A stretch of 64,000 nt of DNA from Romanomermis culicivorax (GCA_963922205.1 CAWUHX010000398.1:146972-210971); one strand, 5' to 3'; shown: positions 21,715 to 32,525, counted from the stretch's first letter. Notes: a model not told the origin generated them from the sequence alone. Numbers and translations are program-made.

Positions 21715-24405
21715 TTACTTCCTTCTATGACCGCTATGGTCACGTCCCGGTTGACCAATACCGGTTTCCCGTTTAAGCGGCGAAATATAATCGGGATTTT
21801 CAGTCGACGGCGGTCTCGTACTCGTAGACGTTCCCGGGATGTCCATCCTTTCCTCCGTTTGCACATTACGCACCGGCGGAATCATTGTAGGCGGAGGCAT
21901 CTGCATTCCCGGCGGAACTAAAAACTGGTGGTAAAATTGGGGTTGCCCGGCCTGGAATTGCATGACCGGAAACTGCGGGACTTGAAACTGTGCCGGCGGC
22001 GGCACCATTGTATTCGGGAGTAATTGTCCTGAAAAAAGAGGGCGGTTTATACAATCAACACCCACCATCGGCAATCCCGGATAATTCGGCGGTAAATAAG
22101 GTAATTGCTGCTGCTGGGCTTGCATCATCGCGTTTGGATCGGCCATTGACACTCCTTGCTGAGTTGTTTCGGTGGCCCTAGACCTGTCCAGTGAAGTCCT
22201 TCGACTGGAGTAGGACACGTCCACTCTATCATCGTGTTGGTAATATGCGGCTGTTCTTTTCCTACTTCGAGACTCTCTACTATCTTTACGTTCTGCCGCT
22301 TCTCTTTTTTCTCTTTCCTTCCTTTCGTATTTCTTTTCGTAATCATCGATCTCCTTGCGCCAACTTTCTTCTTCCGCTTCCTTGCGTTTCTTTTCCCCCG
22401 ACATCGACTTTTCGTGACGACTTTCGTCTCTGTGTCGACTTTCGTGCCTTCTTTTTCTATCGTTTTCCGGCGTTTTCGATTTCTCCGTTCTTTGCGTATC
22501 ACTTTCTTTTCTACTCCATCTTTTGGATACCTTACTAGTCGCAGGCCTAGCGTGGGCATGCTTGACTCGGTATCCCACTCTTTCCTTCAATGCTTTTTGA
22601 ACTTCCAATATATCGTGAGCCTTCTTTCGATCGATAACTTCCCAAAACCGTATTCTCGGGTCCGTATTGTCTGTTTCTTTTTTCCAAACTTGTATGTTCG
22701 CATATTTCGGTTCGGGGTCTTTCTTGTCTTGAAGCACGGCTTTGGCAATTGTATAAGCTAACCCCGCTGCCTTTGCCTGACATGAGGAGTATAACCTATG
22801 AAAATTGCTCCCTGCTCCTCCTTGCCTAGCGTTGAACTCGCGGCGCAATTTCATTGTAACATACGCATGGGCTTGGTAATGGAATCCGGCGAAATTTTGG
22901 GGAATCCTACCCAATCTCGACAATTTCATAAATAAGCACGCACAAGCCCATACGGCGGCTTCATAAGCTTTCTCCGCAGACCGTGTAGTACTCCATTCCG
23001 TTAATTGAAGCTCGAAAATACTCCACAATTTTTCTGGCAAATTCGCCTGTAGAACGTGAAACTGTAGTTCGTAATATCGTATAGTTTCAATTTCGATCCC
23101 GGCTTCGTCGTACACACGGTTTATCAAATCCGTCGCCATTAGAGCTACCTCCTCGTCTAAAGTCGGATCCATGTGCGCGAGATACTTCTGGACACATGGA
23201 TTTGACAGAGATACTCTCCCATACTGGAAATCGACGACGTACTTTCCTTCCTTCAACGCCTTGTTAAGAACTTGTCCCCGTTTCCCGAGGCCTCGTCGAT
23301 ATTTCACTTTATCATTTGGATTTCCGGGTGGCTGTTGAAACTGCCCGCTCTTTACTTTGTCCAGCTCGGCTTTATTTTCTTCGTGACCTATCCGTTTCTC
23401 TGTAGCCTGTCTTTTCGATTGCATTACTTTAGCAAATTTGTCCGGATTCTTGATATTCTCTACATTTTGCCCACCGGCTTTTGCATAAACCGGCGGCGTG
23501 GGCAAAACGTTATCCGTAATTTCTTCGTCATCGCTACCAATCTCTGATACCACCTCCACGTAGGGTTCTTCGCTCGTTTCTTCTTCCTCGGGATTGACAT
23601 CTTCTAATTGCTTTGCCAATTCGATTGCGGCCCTGCCGTACTTTTCTCTTTCCAAAACTTCTATTTTTTCTTTCATTTCTTTTATCTGGTCGGTTAATTT
23701 CTCGAAATCGGGTTGGGTTTCTTTTTCAGTTTCGACTACTTCCATGAGTTTCTCCTCCTCTTCAACACCTGTACTCCCCTCAGCGGGTGTACTGGCGATA
23801 GGGTGATCCGTGATGATCACAACTACGGGTTTCTCTTGCTCCATCTCGGTACCTGAAACATTCGAATTATCTATTGTAGAGGGTACTGTTACAGTCTGCT
23901 CCTTCGAAGTTTCTTCCATAGGGCCCTGCCTAGCGGGAACCACAACTTCTACTTGTGGATACAGATCTGAATCGTCCCACTTATCTACAGATTTAAAAGT
24001 CGCAGAGGTGCTAGGGGCCCATAGGTCCTTAGCCTCGAATATGGATGCGGAAACATTCCAATAAATGAGGTTCTGACTCGCGGCATGGATATTCAAAAAA
24101 TGAAACAAGTTATAAAAGTTACAATTCATATGATAAATAGAATTATCGCGCAAATTGGTCTTTATTTCTTGGATAGGTTCTTTGCAGGATCGCGGTATCC
24201 ATCTTATAGGTAGTACGCAAAAAGTGTTCTGGATGGATTTCGGCGTACGTATCTTTGGATACCGTTCCATCATCTGCTCCATCTGATCGGTAATTTTGTC
24301 GTTCAAAAGATCCTGGCCCATCCACTTCATAAATTCAACCCGTTCCTGTTCATTTCTCCACACCGAGGCCCACATACCAGACGTGAATCCCGGAACCCAG
24401 GATTT
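21715..24405 (-). CDS. Third gene, C-terminal part: 886-residue coiled-coil and charged protein of unknown function
   Basis: The open frame has an ATG at 24375, yet the frame is already open from the TGA at 24406-24408 and is the same frame as the exonuclease segment upstream, so this is probably the C-terminal part of one long protein. Counting from the ATG: residues 1-150 include several Trp; 150-300 are very acidic, with a coiled coil near 224-260; about 370-600 is a compact helical domain rich in aromatic residues and Ala; 610-735 is a basic Arg/Ser/Lys/Glu tract; 740-886 is a Pro/Gln/Met-rich tail. I see no signal peptide, hydrophobic membrane span or Cys pattern of an envelope protein, although it stands where env would be. 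The basic tract suggests binding of nucleic acid, by inference only. I do not recognise the family. Confidence 0.75.
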   Translation of the reverse strand, partial: KSWVPGFTSGMWASVWRNEQERVEFMKWMGQDLLNDKITDQMEQMMERYPKIRTPKSIQNTFCVLPIRWIPRSCKEPIQEIKTNLRDNSIYHMNCNFYNLFHFLNIHAASQNLIYWNVSASIFEAKDLWAPSTSATFKSVDKWDDSDLYPQVEVVVPARQGPMEETSKEQTVTVPSTIDNSNVSGTEMEQEKPVVVIITDHPIASTPAEGSTGVEEEEKLMEVVETEKETQPDFEKLTDQIKEMKEKIEVLEREKYGRAAIELAKQLEDVNPEEEETSEEPYVEVVSEIGSDDEEITDNVLPTPPVYAKAGGQNVENIKNPDKFAKVMQSKRQATEKRIGHEENKAELDKVKSGQFQQPPGNPNDKVKYRRGLGKRGQVLNKALKEGKYVVDFQYGRVSLSNPCVQKYLAHMDPTLDEEVALMATDLINRVYDEAGIEIETIRYYELQFHVLQANLPEKLWSIFELQLTEWSTTRSAEKAYEAAVWACACLFMKLSRLGRIPQNFAGFHYQAHAYVTMKLRREFNARQGGAGSNFHRLYSSCQAKAAGLAYTIAKAVLQDKKDPEPKYANIQVWKKETDNTDPRIRFWEVIDRKKAHDILEVQKALKERVGYRVKHAHARPATSKVSKRWSRKESDTQRTEKSKTPENDRKRRHESRHRDESRHEKSMSGEKKRKEAEEESWRKEIDDYEKKYERKEREKREAAERKDSRESRSRKRTAAYYQHDDRVDVSYSSRRTSLDRSRATETTQQGVSMADPNAMMQAQQQQLPYLPPNYPGLPMVGVDCINRPLFSGQLLPNTMVPPPAQFQVPQFPVMQFQAGQPQFYHQFLVPPGMQMPPPTMIPPVRNVQTEERMDIPGTSTSTRPPSTENPDYISPLKRETGIGQPGRDHSGHRRK

Positions 24406-25311
24406 TCACTCTTGCGCCGAGTGAGGCCACAAGAAGTAGATAATCGGGTTTACGTTTTTCTCGTACAACTCTTTGACTATGGGAATGATTGATCGGTTGA
24501 TTTTGGAGTGATAATGATCTTTGAGTGCCGAAACTTGTTCTCGTATAACATTAGTAAACTGGATCACATCCTTAGGCCATTTTCCTTTTTTCATTTCCAT
24601 TTCCCGGGGTTCAATTGGCCGTCCGAAATGTCGTGCCGCCAGGATATCCTCTAAATCCCAATCGTTTGCCGGTGCTTCTTCGGAACCGTCAGTATCTTTT
24701 CTTTTCCTCGACGCTTTCACTTTTCTTTCTATCCACGGGAACCAACCGTTGGGTACTGGCTGTGGCTCAATATCGGTATTGGAGAAATGCGGAGGACAAT
24801 GAAAAGTCCCGGGCGCCATTTCTTCCGACGATTTATACGTCGCGATAGCTTCTCCACGCATCATGAAATACAACGCGTTGGTGTTATCCGTTACTTCTTC
24901 CACTCCATATGGTCCTTTCCACTCTGGATCCGCAATTCTACCTTCGAACGTATCTCTGAATCTTCGTGCTAGATCGGAGATCAATTCCGGCTCCATTGTG
25001 TCGTGTGGGTACAATTGAAAACAATTTTGAATATCGCTCGCGAATCCATATCGAAGTAAAGCTAAAAAGCATAAAAGCGACCCGCGCGCGTCGAGCGTCG
25101 CGTATCTCAGAAGTTCTATGTTTAGCTTATCTGCCTCCATTAGCTGTCGAAACTCTAGGGAACTCAACTGTCCCCACGAAATCTTGAAGGCGTCGGCCCA
25201 TAAAAACAAAATTTCCGTCATGAGGGCTTTCAAATTGAGACCTTCGGGGCTGATTCCGACTATTCTGGCTTTCGGCTTGTCCTTCATTTCCGCCAACACA
25301 ATCTCCAAATC
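24406..25311 (-). CDS. Third gene, middle part: exonuclease motif III and following domain
   Basis: An open frame from just after the TAG at 25312-25314 to a TGA at 24406-24408, about 301 codons. Its first in-frame codons are GAT TTG; there is no ATG at its front, so independent initiation is unlikely. Near residues 68-80 it has LLRYATLDARGSLLCFLAL, which fits motif III of DEDDy exonucleases (Tyr-x3-Asp, as in RNase D and WRN). Motifs I and II lie before the TAG, so one catalytic domain is split by the stop. A Trp-rich region, a Lys/Arg cluster (KASRKRK) and a helical tail follow. The TGA sits where CGA would give Arg in a CpG context. This segment could be reached only by readthrough, or it is inactive in this copy. 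Confidence 0.75.
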   Translation of the reverse strand, partial: DLEIVLAEMKDKPKARIVGISPEGLNLKALMTEILFLWADAFKISWGQLSSLEFRQLMEADKLNIELLRYATLDARGSLLCFLALLRYGFASDIQNCFQLYPHDTMEPELISDLARRFRDTFEGRIADPEWKGPYGVEEVTDNTNALYFMMRGEAIATYKSSEEMAPGTFHCPPHFSNTDIEPQPVPNGWFPWIERKVKASRKRKDTDGSEEAPANDWDLEDILAARHFGRPIEPREMEMKKGKWPKDVIQFTNVIREQVSALKDHYHSKINRSIIPIVKELYEKNVNPIIYFLWPHSAQE

Positions 25312-25787
25312 CTAAACGCAGCACGATAGAATATAATCTATGTTGTCCCGTCTTTTCCGCACTAGTTCTTTTTCTTGATCCAAATATCCGAATTTGATCA
25401 AAACTAACGTGATATCCTCTCGAATATGAAAACCGACGATGATGTTTTCGCGGCGAAATATTGTTCCATATACTTTGTGGAAATGTTCTTTGTCCCAAAA
25501 TTTCAAATCGATTATGAAGTTTTTCCCGCACATGGTTGAAATTGTTAAAAGTCGCAATGCGTCACTAGGCTTCAATCCTGGGGTTTTTGGCTTCCTCCCA
25601 CTTTCTGTATCCAGCGCTATGACTATCCGTCCTCGAAACTTCGAATTGTTTATCGCTCTAATAAATGCTTTCAAATTTTCGGGCGCCAAAAATAATGGTT
25701 CTTCGATGGCCGCATGAGGCACACCGAACAACGACGTGAAATAATTTGAAATATCCGTTGAACGCACTAATCTTCGAACATTGTAAT
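25312..25787 (-). CDS. Third gene, exon 2 start: DEDDy 3'-5' exonuclease domain, motifs I and II
   Basis: The frame encodes the first half of an RNase D/WRN/MUT-7-like 3'-5' exonuclease. Motif I is IVIALDTES (Asp and Glu of DxE, at about 25603-25611). It is followed by a strand pattern LRLLTISTM...FIIDL and then motif II, NIIVGFHIREDI (Asp). Such enzymes hydrolyse RNA or DNA from the 3' end with two metal ions held by four acidic residues. Three of these are here and the fourth, with the DEDDy Tyr, comes after the TAG at 25312-25314. The only possible start inside this open frame is a GTG at 25767. A spliced start from the ATG exon at 26081 fits much better. The acceptor is AAG at 25788-25790. 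Confidence 0.82.
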
Positions 25788-25996
25788 CTTAAAATTTCCA
25801 CACAATTTTCTAACTACAATTTTTAACAATAATTTCGAAACAAAAACGACTCAAATGCACAAGAATAAATTTGGACGAAGGGGAGTTGATCAGGCTCTCA
25901 AACACCCAAAATCCTCGGCATATAAATTGCTGGCCGGTCAACTTAGAGTCCTATTCCGAAAAATTTCAACATACATTCTACCTTTCCAATACTTAC
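25788..25996 (-). other. Predicted 209-bp intron of the third gene
   Basis: The donor GTAAGTAT (25996 downwards) is a near-perfect consensus. The acceptor ATTTTAAG ends at 25788. Exon 1 ends with one base of a codon and exon 2 starts with two, so splicing keeps the frame and removes the TAA that otherwise lies just before the exonuclease. The phase match is what makes the prediction convincing. No transcript evidence is available. Confidence 0.65.
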
Positions 25997-26081
25997 TACT
26001 GAGTTGAAAATTCGTATTATCTTGCCGATCTTGCGGCTGCCCGAAGGTGCTATCAACTTCGACGATAGTGGACGTTGCCAT
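25997..26081 (-). CDS. Third gene, predicted exon 1 with start codon
   Basis: ATG at 26079-26081 begins 28 codons plus one base (MATSTIVEVDSTFGQ...), ending at a consensus donor. Unspliced, the frame would run only a little further to a TGA. Joined to the exon starting at 25787, it gives the exonuclease a normal ATG start and an N-terminal extension of about 35 residues before the GTG at 25767. The peptide itself has no recognisable motif. It is supported by position, donor quality and phase. Confidence 0.6.
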
Positions 26082-26480
26082 ATCGCGTTTGGATCCGAAT
26101 TTCTTGAAATTTCCAATCGACGAAAATTACTAATACACTAACGCTTTGCAAATGAAATCTAAAAAATAATTCCATAATTCTTCGGCTTCGCGACTTCAAT
26201 GATTCGGGGAAGATTTTCCCGGGACTTATAAAGATTTAATTTTTCCACACTGAGCGCGTGAAAAAATATTATTTCGCCCATTAAAAATTTTCCGGCGTCG
26301 TAACTTTTTGGAAAATGCCTAAAACTTGCCATAAAGTTGCCAAAAATAAGTCAGTACAATTAAAAATTGAAAAAGGAGAAAGGGGAAAAGGTTAGAAAAA
26401 ATATAATACATAGGGCATTAAAAAATACACATAAAATTAATCCGAACAAAACGCACAACGAAAACGATAAAAATGAATTG
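26082..26480 (-). other. Spacer between Gag-Pol and the third gene
   Basis: About 400 bp of AT-rich sequence after the integrase stop. No gene is visible. It must hold whatever signal lets the third gene be expressed, such as a splice acceptor for a subgenomic mRNA or an internal promoter. I cannot point to one with confidence. Confidence 0.5.
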
Positions 26481-29400
26481 TTAGTTACAGTAAAATTCGG
26501 GTGTTCGCGTAACAAAAGGCATTACGCGATTTACAGAAACTATTTGTACGCACGAATCTGGTTTCCCAGCGCGACGTATTTTAATGACATTTTTTTCTAA
26601 ATTCGATGTCTCAATTACTTCATACGGACCGTCGTTTGTTGTGTCGGCCTTTCCTTTTAATTCCCTTTTGGTAGAGAACAAGTTCTCCCGTTTGGAATGT
26701 TTTTTCGCGAGCCTTCTTATCGTACTGTAGTTTCCTTTCGGCCGCGGATTTTTTATGGTTTTCATTTATGATTTTATACGTGTTAAGGAGGTGCTCCGTT
26801 AACATGTATCTGTAGGTATCGTAATTATTCTGGATAATTATTGGCCTCGCTATCTCATTATCCAATTGAAACCTAGCCTCGTGCCCGTACAGTAGGCTAT
26901 GGGGGGAATTTTTCGTTGTTTTGTGCGGCGTAATCCGATATGCAAATAAAATTTGCTCGAGATAGTGTGGCCAATCGTCTGGGTCGGTTATCGCGACTCT
27001 CCTAATTTGTTCTATTAACGTTCTATTGAATCTCTCCACCATACCATTGCATTGCGGGTGGTATGGTGTTGTATTTATTTTCTTTATTTTTAAGAGATCG
27101 CACACGTTGCGCATTAACTCGGACATATATGCTGAGCCTTGGTCGCTCAGCAGGTGTTTCGGTGTGCCGTGCGTATAAATGACCTTTTCCATAAATGCCT
27201 TCACTATTGTGTCGGCCTTTTGATCTGGGATGCATTTTGCTTCGACCCATTTCGTGAAATAGTCCATAAATACAATAACGTATGGTCTTTTTTCTCGAAG
27301 GGGCGAAATACTGACCACATCGGTTGCTACTATCTCCCAAGGGTAGGAGACGGGTATTGGGTTAAGCGGTTGGATCGGATTTGCTATGGGGCGGCACAGT
27401 TGGCAAACGACGCAGGATTTTATCCATTTAATAATGTCGTTTTCCATATTTGGCCACCAAAACTTGTTTCCTATTGCAGCGATAATTCTATCTATTCCCT
27501 GGTGTCCCATTAATGTATCGCCGTGATATTGATGTAAGATGAGGTGTCTAAGTCTTGATGGGATCACTAGTTGGCTTTTTCCATGGGCATTTTCACGGTA
27601 TAATACTCCGTTTTCCAAGTGAAAACTATTAAAGTATTTTTTTGAACTATTTTCACCAACGTTCCGAAAAATGTCCGCCAATTTCGGATCCAATTGTTGT
27701 TGTTTCTTAACTAATTCCAGGGAGAATAATTCGGAATCTTTTTTCACTTCCCTTGGTGTTTGGTCTATTTCCTGTTGCGTCGGCGGTGGGGGATCAATGA
27801 ATGTTTCCTGAGTCTCAGGTTCAAGCATTTGCCTCGTCATGGCTCTCGTAACCGCCATGCATTCGGGTTCCGTAGTCGATTTCTCCTCTTCGATTTCTTC
27901 CTTTGTTTTTTGTTTTTTATTCCGAATCTTTTCCTTTTCCTCGGATCGTGATAAGAAATCCGCGAAGGCGTTTTCACGTCCGGCTACGTATTCGAATGCA
28001 TAATTGAATTGACCAAGATATAAAGCCCATTTTAACAACCTTTGATTTTGCTGTTTCTCTGCGGAGAGCCACGTGAGTGGTTTATGGTCTGTCCTGATTG
28101 TGACCCTAAACCCCATCACGTAGTGCCTATACTGCTTGAACCCGTAAACTACCGCCAAACATTCTCTTTCTGTCGTTGAATACCTTGTTTCCGCGTCGTT
28201 TAAAACTCGACTCGAGTAGGCTATTGTCCATCGATCATTTTCCGTTTCTTGATACAAAATTGCCCCTATTGCCGTTCCTGAGGCATCTGTTTGAATTACA
28301 AATCTTGCCGACCCGTCAAATACTGGGTATCGGAGGAAGGGTGCCGTCATTAGGGCATTCTTTACGCTTTCGAAAGCTGCTAACTGCTCCTCTGAAAGTT
28401 CAAACTTTTCCTTCCTATTTTTCTTTGCGAGGGCTTTGAATAAGGGCTGGGCAATAAAGGCTAAATTGTGAATGAAACGTTTAGACCACTGCACTAATCC
28501 CAAGAACTTTTGCAGCTGCTTGATGGACTTGGGTACTTCGAAATTTTTTACCGCTTCTATCTTTTGTGGATCTACTGACATTCCATTCTTGTCCAATATG
28601 TGGCCTAAGAATTTCACACTGGCTGGCATAAGGGAACATTTGTCAGGTTTTAGTGTGAGGTTCGCATTTGCTAGACATCGAAATATTGTCTCTAAATTTT
28701 CTATATGCTCTTCGACGGTTTTTGAAAAAATTATAACATCGTCGATATATACTAGGCATATTTTCCATACGTATGGGTACAAAATTCGTTCCATGAGTCG
28801 TTGAAATTCCGCGGGAGCATTCTTTAGACCGAACGGCATCACCTTGAACTGGAACAAACCTTCTTGACATATAAATGCTGTTTTTTCTTTTGATTCGGAG
28901 TGCATGGGTACCTGCCAATACCCCGACTTTAAATCCAAAGTAGAAAAGTACCGTGCTCCTCCCAGCGCATCTAAATAATCATCTATTCGAGGTATTGGAA
29001 ATTTGTCGTCTTTCGTCACTTGATTGATTCCTCTGTAGTCGACTACTGGTCTCCATGTGCCATCTTTTTTGCCTACTAAAAACAATGGCGCAGCCCAAGG
29101 GCTTCTAGAAGGCTCGATGACACCCTTTTCCATCATGTCTTTTACATGCTCTCGAATTATATCTCTTTGCATAATTGGAGCTCTCCAGTAGTGTTTTTGA
29201 ACAGGTAGCGCATCTCCTGTATCGATCTTATGCTCCGCTTCATGGGTGATTTTTAGAGGATCGCTCTTCATGCTAAATGCCTGCCTATGCTTGAGTAAGA
29301 CATTCATGAGCTGTTGTTGCCCCTCCCTATCGACACTCGATTCTTTCACCAACTGCGTAACGATTTTGACGAATTCTGGTTCGATTTGCCACTGAGTTTG

Positions 29401-32400
29401 GGGCTCCGATTGCAGTTGATGTACTTTTTCGTCAAATTCTGGCCCCACGAACTTTGTTTTGGTCTTGGCTATCAACTCGTTGCCACGCAGTTTGATTCCC
29501 TTGTTTGTCTCATTTATGAGTAGGATACGAAAATTGTTGTCTCTAGCGTCCACAATTGAGGCATCGACGTCAAATAAGGTATCTTTCCCCGTCTCTTCTA
29601 CCACTATGGGACCCTTTGCCCAATCTTTCTGTGGCCAAACCACAGCTTGCACAAAAGAAGTGGTATTCGGGGGAATATATGTCCCGTTTTTTGTCCAAAT
29701 AAAGGTTTCTTCGTTCATTTCAGTAATTCGCATCACTTGTTCCTGATCCTCGTCACTTTCTAGTTCAGGTAGATCTTCTTCTTTGACTTCCTCTTGTAGA
29801 GGTACGTAATCCAGAACCATTGGATTCGTAGGAATTGGTAAACGGGACGGTATTTGCGCATCGTCGAACAATGTCTCACTAATAATTTGTTTCTCTACAT
29901 TTGCTAGGCGTATGTGGCCGTTTCGAAAATCGATAGACGCCTGTATACTAGGATGGGTTAGAAAATCTAGACCCAATATAATACCTTCATTTAGGTTATC
30001 TAGTAATGCGAATCTGGCCAGAAAATTCCCAAAACCGGTTCCGACGTACACAAATGTAGGACCATATGTTGTCACTCGTTTTCCAACAGCTGTTACTACT
30101 GAATTTAAGATAGGGAATTTTGTCTTGGGCGTATTCAGTAGCCTTGACGCTGTATCTGTCCTCATGAAGCTAGATTGCGCTCCCGTATCTATTAGGGCTT
30201 TAAATTCTTCTCCCCGTATCCTAACGGGTATCAATAACGGTTGACATTTGCGAAAATTTTCCAAAAATAAGTGCTCGTTATCATTGGCGAGTCTAGGCTT
30301 CGTCTCTGAAGTAGAATTGATAACGTTCCCCAAGCCTAACTCGTAATTTTCTATCAAAACTCCATCTAATGCTATAATTTCAGGCTTATCTTGTTTTTTA
30401 GCCTCTTGCGAATTTATAACATTTACGGAATTATTCGGAGGGTTATTCACCGGTTGCGATGTTGTTGCGGGTACAATATTTGGCGGTGGCTGCGGGACGT
30501 TATTTTGGCGGTAATAATATGCCACATTAGGATTCTGTTCGACGTTATTATTGTGATATGGCACCCGTTGACCGAAATTAGCAAATCCTGCTCTTCCACG
30601 ATTTACAACGCCGCCGCGATGGTCAAAATTTCGATTATAAAAATTAGTGCCGCGATTCCACGACCTCCCTTGGTCCGTTGGTTGGATCAATTCCGGGTGC
30701 AGGATAAAACAATTTTCAGACGAATGACCATTCGATTTATGGTATGTACAATATGGTCGACGATACGGATTTCCCAAAATTCTACCAGGTAAATTGTTAT
30801 TATATGGTACATTATTAGGACTATTATTGACTCCCCAACGATTAAGAGTTTGAGGGCCTTGATTCCTAATTGCTTCATTAACCATTTTCATAATATCCTG
30901 TTGTGATAAAGGAGTTTGAAATGCTGGCGGCGGCGGGAAAATTTGCTGAGGCCGTATAATCTGTTGTTGTTGACCAGCATTACTATCCTGCGGACGAAAT
31001 TGTAAATTATTAAATCTTCTATTTTCATAGACTCGATTCAACCGATCATCTTCGCCGTCTTCCTGGTCCTCGCTGAATTCCTTCCAGGCCGTCGTATCGG
31101 CTTTCAACTTGTTTACGAATTCCGCCAAAGAGGCGATATTTTTGAATTCGTGCAGCCGACCTTCCATTCGCGTTTGGACGTAAACTGGAGCTTTGTGAAA
31201 ATATGTTTCGATGACAATACGATTTCGTTCATTTTCGGTTTTTTCGTAATTTAATAAATGAACATAGGTTTTTATTCGGCGTAAAAAATCCTTTGTCGTC
31301 TCCCCTTTTCGTTTTTTCATATCATGTAACTCCCTCCTAAGTGCAGGAGTGTCCATTTTGGGAGCAATCATTCTTATCACGCTTGCCTTTCCTTCTTCAT
31401 AGCTACTATTCTTATCCACGTATGTCGAAGTTTCAAAATCACAACATCGCCAAAGTACTTCAATTCTAAGATCTTCCGTATCTTCAGGCCTGAATGTGCC
31501 TTCCAAACAGGCGAAAAAATTGAGTATTTCTGCGGCCTCCATTTTATCTGATATTTCCTTGTTCTTCATTCGACCCAAAATTATCTTTATTCTTTTCTCA
31601 GGATCTTCGCAATATCGTCCATAATCATGCTGATTTCGAGGGATACTTCCAGATATAGGTTGTTCCATTCCGCGATTCCATGACGTTGTTGGTATTTCAT
31701 CTTCCATCCTTCGATATTGTGCGCCTTGAGCCTGTGCCTGGGCGAGATGATTTTCAAACCAATTTAATTTTCTCTCTAAACTTCTGTCTAAATGGTCTTT
31801 AACCGGTTCAGACTGAAGTATTTCTGCATTTTCATAATTCGATATTCTTTCATCGAGCTTCTTGTCCGTTTTCCTCATCAATTCTCGCATTTGCTTTTCG
31901 ACCTCTTCCATTATCTTTCTCGCATTTTGTTGATCCTGTTCTCGTAACCTTTCTTCCAATAATTTTCTCTCTGCTCTTTCCTGCATAAGTTGCTCTAATA
32001 TTTCTTGTTCCCGGAGTGCTGCTTTCGTTCTTTCCACATTAACAGCATTTGTTGATTTATCGACTGCTCTTTGCATTGATTCCAGGATGGCTAAAGTGGC
32101 CACATCCTGCAAATTCCCTTTCGTCGGTCTTTCAGTTTCATTCCTCGGTTTCGTTTCGATACCAATTTTTGCGTCGATTTCCGGTATTGTAGGCGTACAT
32201 TTCGAATTATGAAATGATACCACATTCGTTTTCGGAGTTACATTAATCTTCTCGAAGGATGATACTGAACCAGAGGACGTCTGTATCCCCTGATCCGCAT
32301 AATCATATGTCTCTGCGTCAATAGTCTGATCTTTGTTGCTGTCATCGGGTGAACTCGCAAATTTCTTTGCTACTTGTTCGATCGTTGCTTCCATATTTGC

Positions 32401-32511
32401 CATCCGTTCGTCGTGATCCTCTTTACTCAATTCCATTTGCGATAATGTTACTTTCGGCCGTCGTCCAGGTTGCTTCCGTATCGTTACTTTCGGCTTCGAT
32501 ACTTTCTTCAT
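26481..32511 (-). CDS. gag-pol: Gag-Pol polyprotein (Ty3/gypsy), with a frameshift in the integrase C-terminus
   Basis: The ATG at 32511 lies only 31 nt inside the 5' LTR and opens a fused frame of 1963 codons with no Gag/Pol frameshift or stop. In order: a long coiled coil (about residues 165-250), a capsid-like domain (about 310-490), a CHHC zinc knuckle [14 protein letters not shown] (588-601), protease IDTGAQ (D775) with LGLDFL, reverse transcriptase with YIDD (1255-1258), RNase H (TDAS at 1408, TEREC, RTDHKPL), and integrase with an HHCC finger (first His 1663) and the triad D1731, D1790, E1826 (DD35E). Near 26664 a one-base slip in an AAAAGGG run diverts the frame to a stop at 26620. 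The true C-terminal segment (GPYEVIE, then NVIKIRRAG and VNRVMPF) continues in the next frame to 26481. It makes and integrates the element's cDNA; in this copy the integrase tail is broken. Confidence 0.95.
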
Positions 32512-32525
32512 CTTTTACCTTTGTA

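Noticed and set aside
21715..24405. Envelope glycoprotein with a furin-like site (RSRKR)
   Set aside because: No signal peptide or membrane span is present, and the basic motif is part of a long Arg/Lys/Glu tract.
25312..25365. A 51-bp in-frame intron ending at the TAG in the exonuclease
   Set aside because: The donor would be GTGCGG, a poor match, and the removed residues (NIDYILS) fit the conserved strand/helix between motifs II and III.
21727..32349. Many plus-strand frames of 60-130 codons opposite gag-pol and the third gene
   Set aside because: They are shadows of the minus-strand coding frames and none has a recognisable domain.
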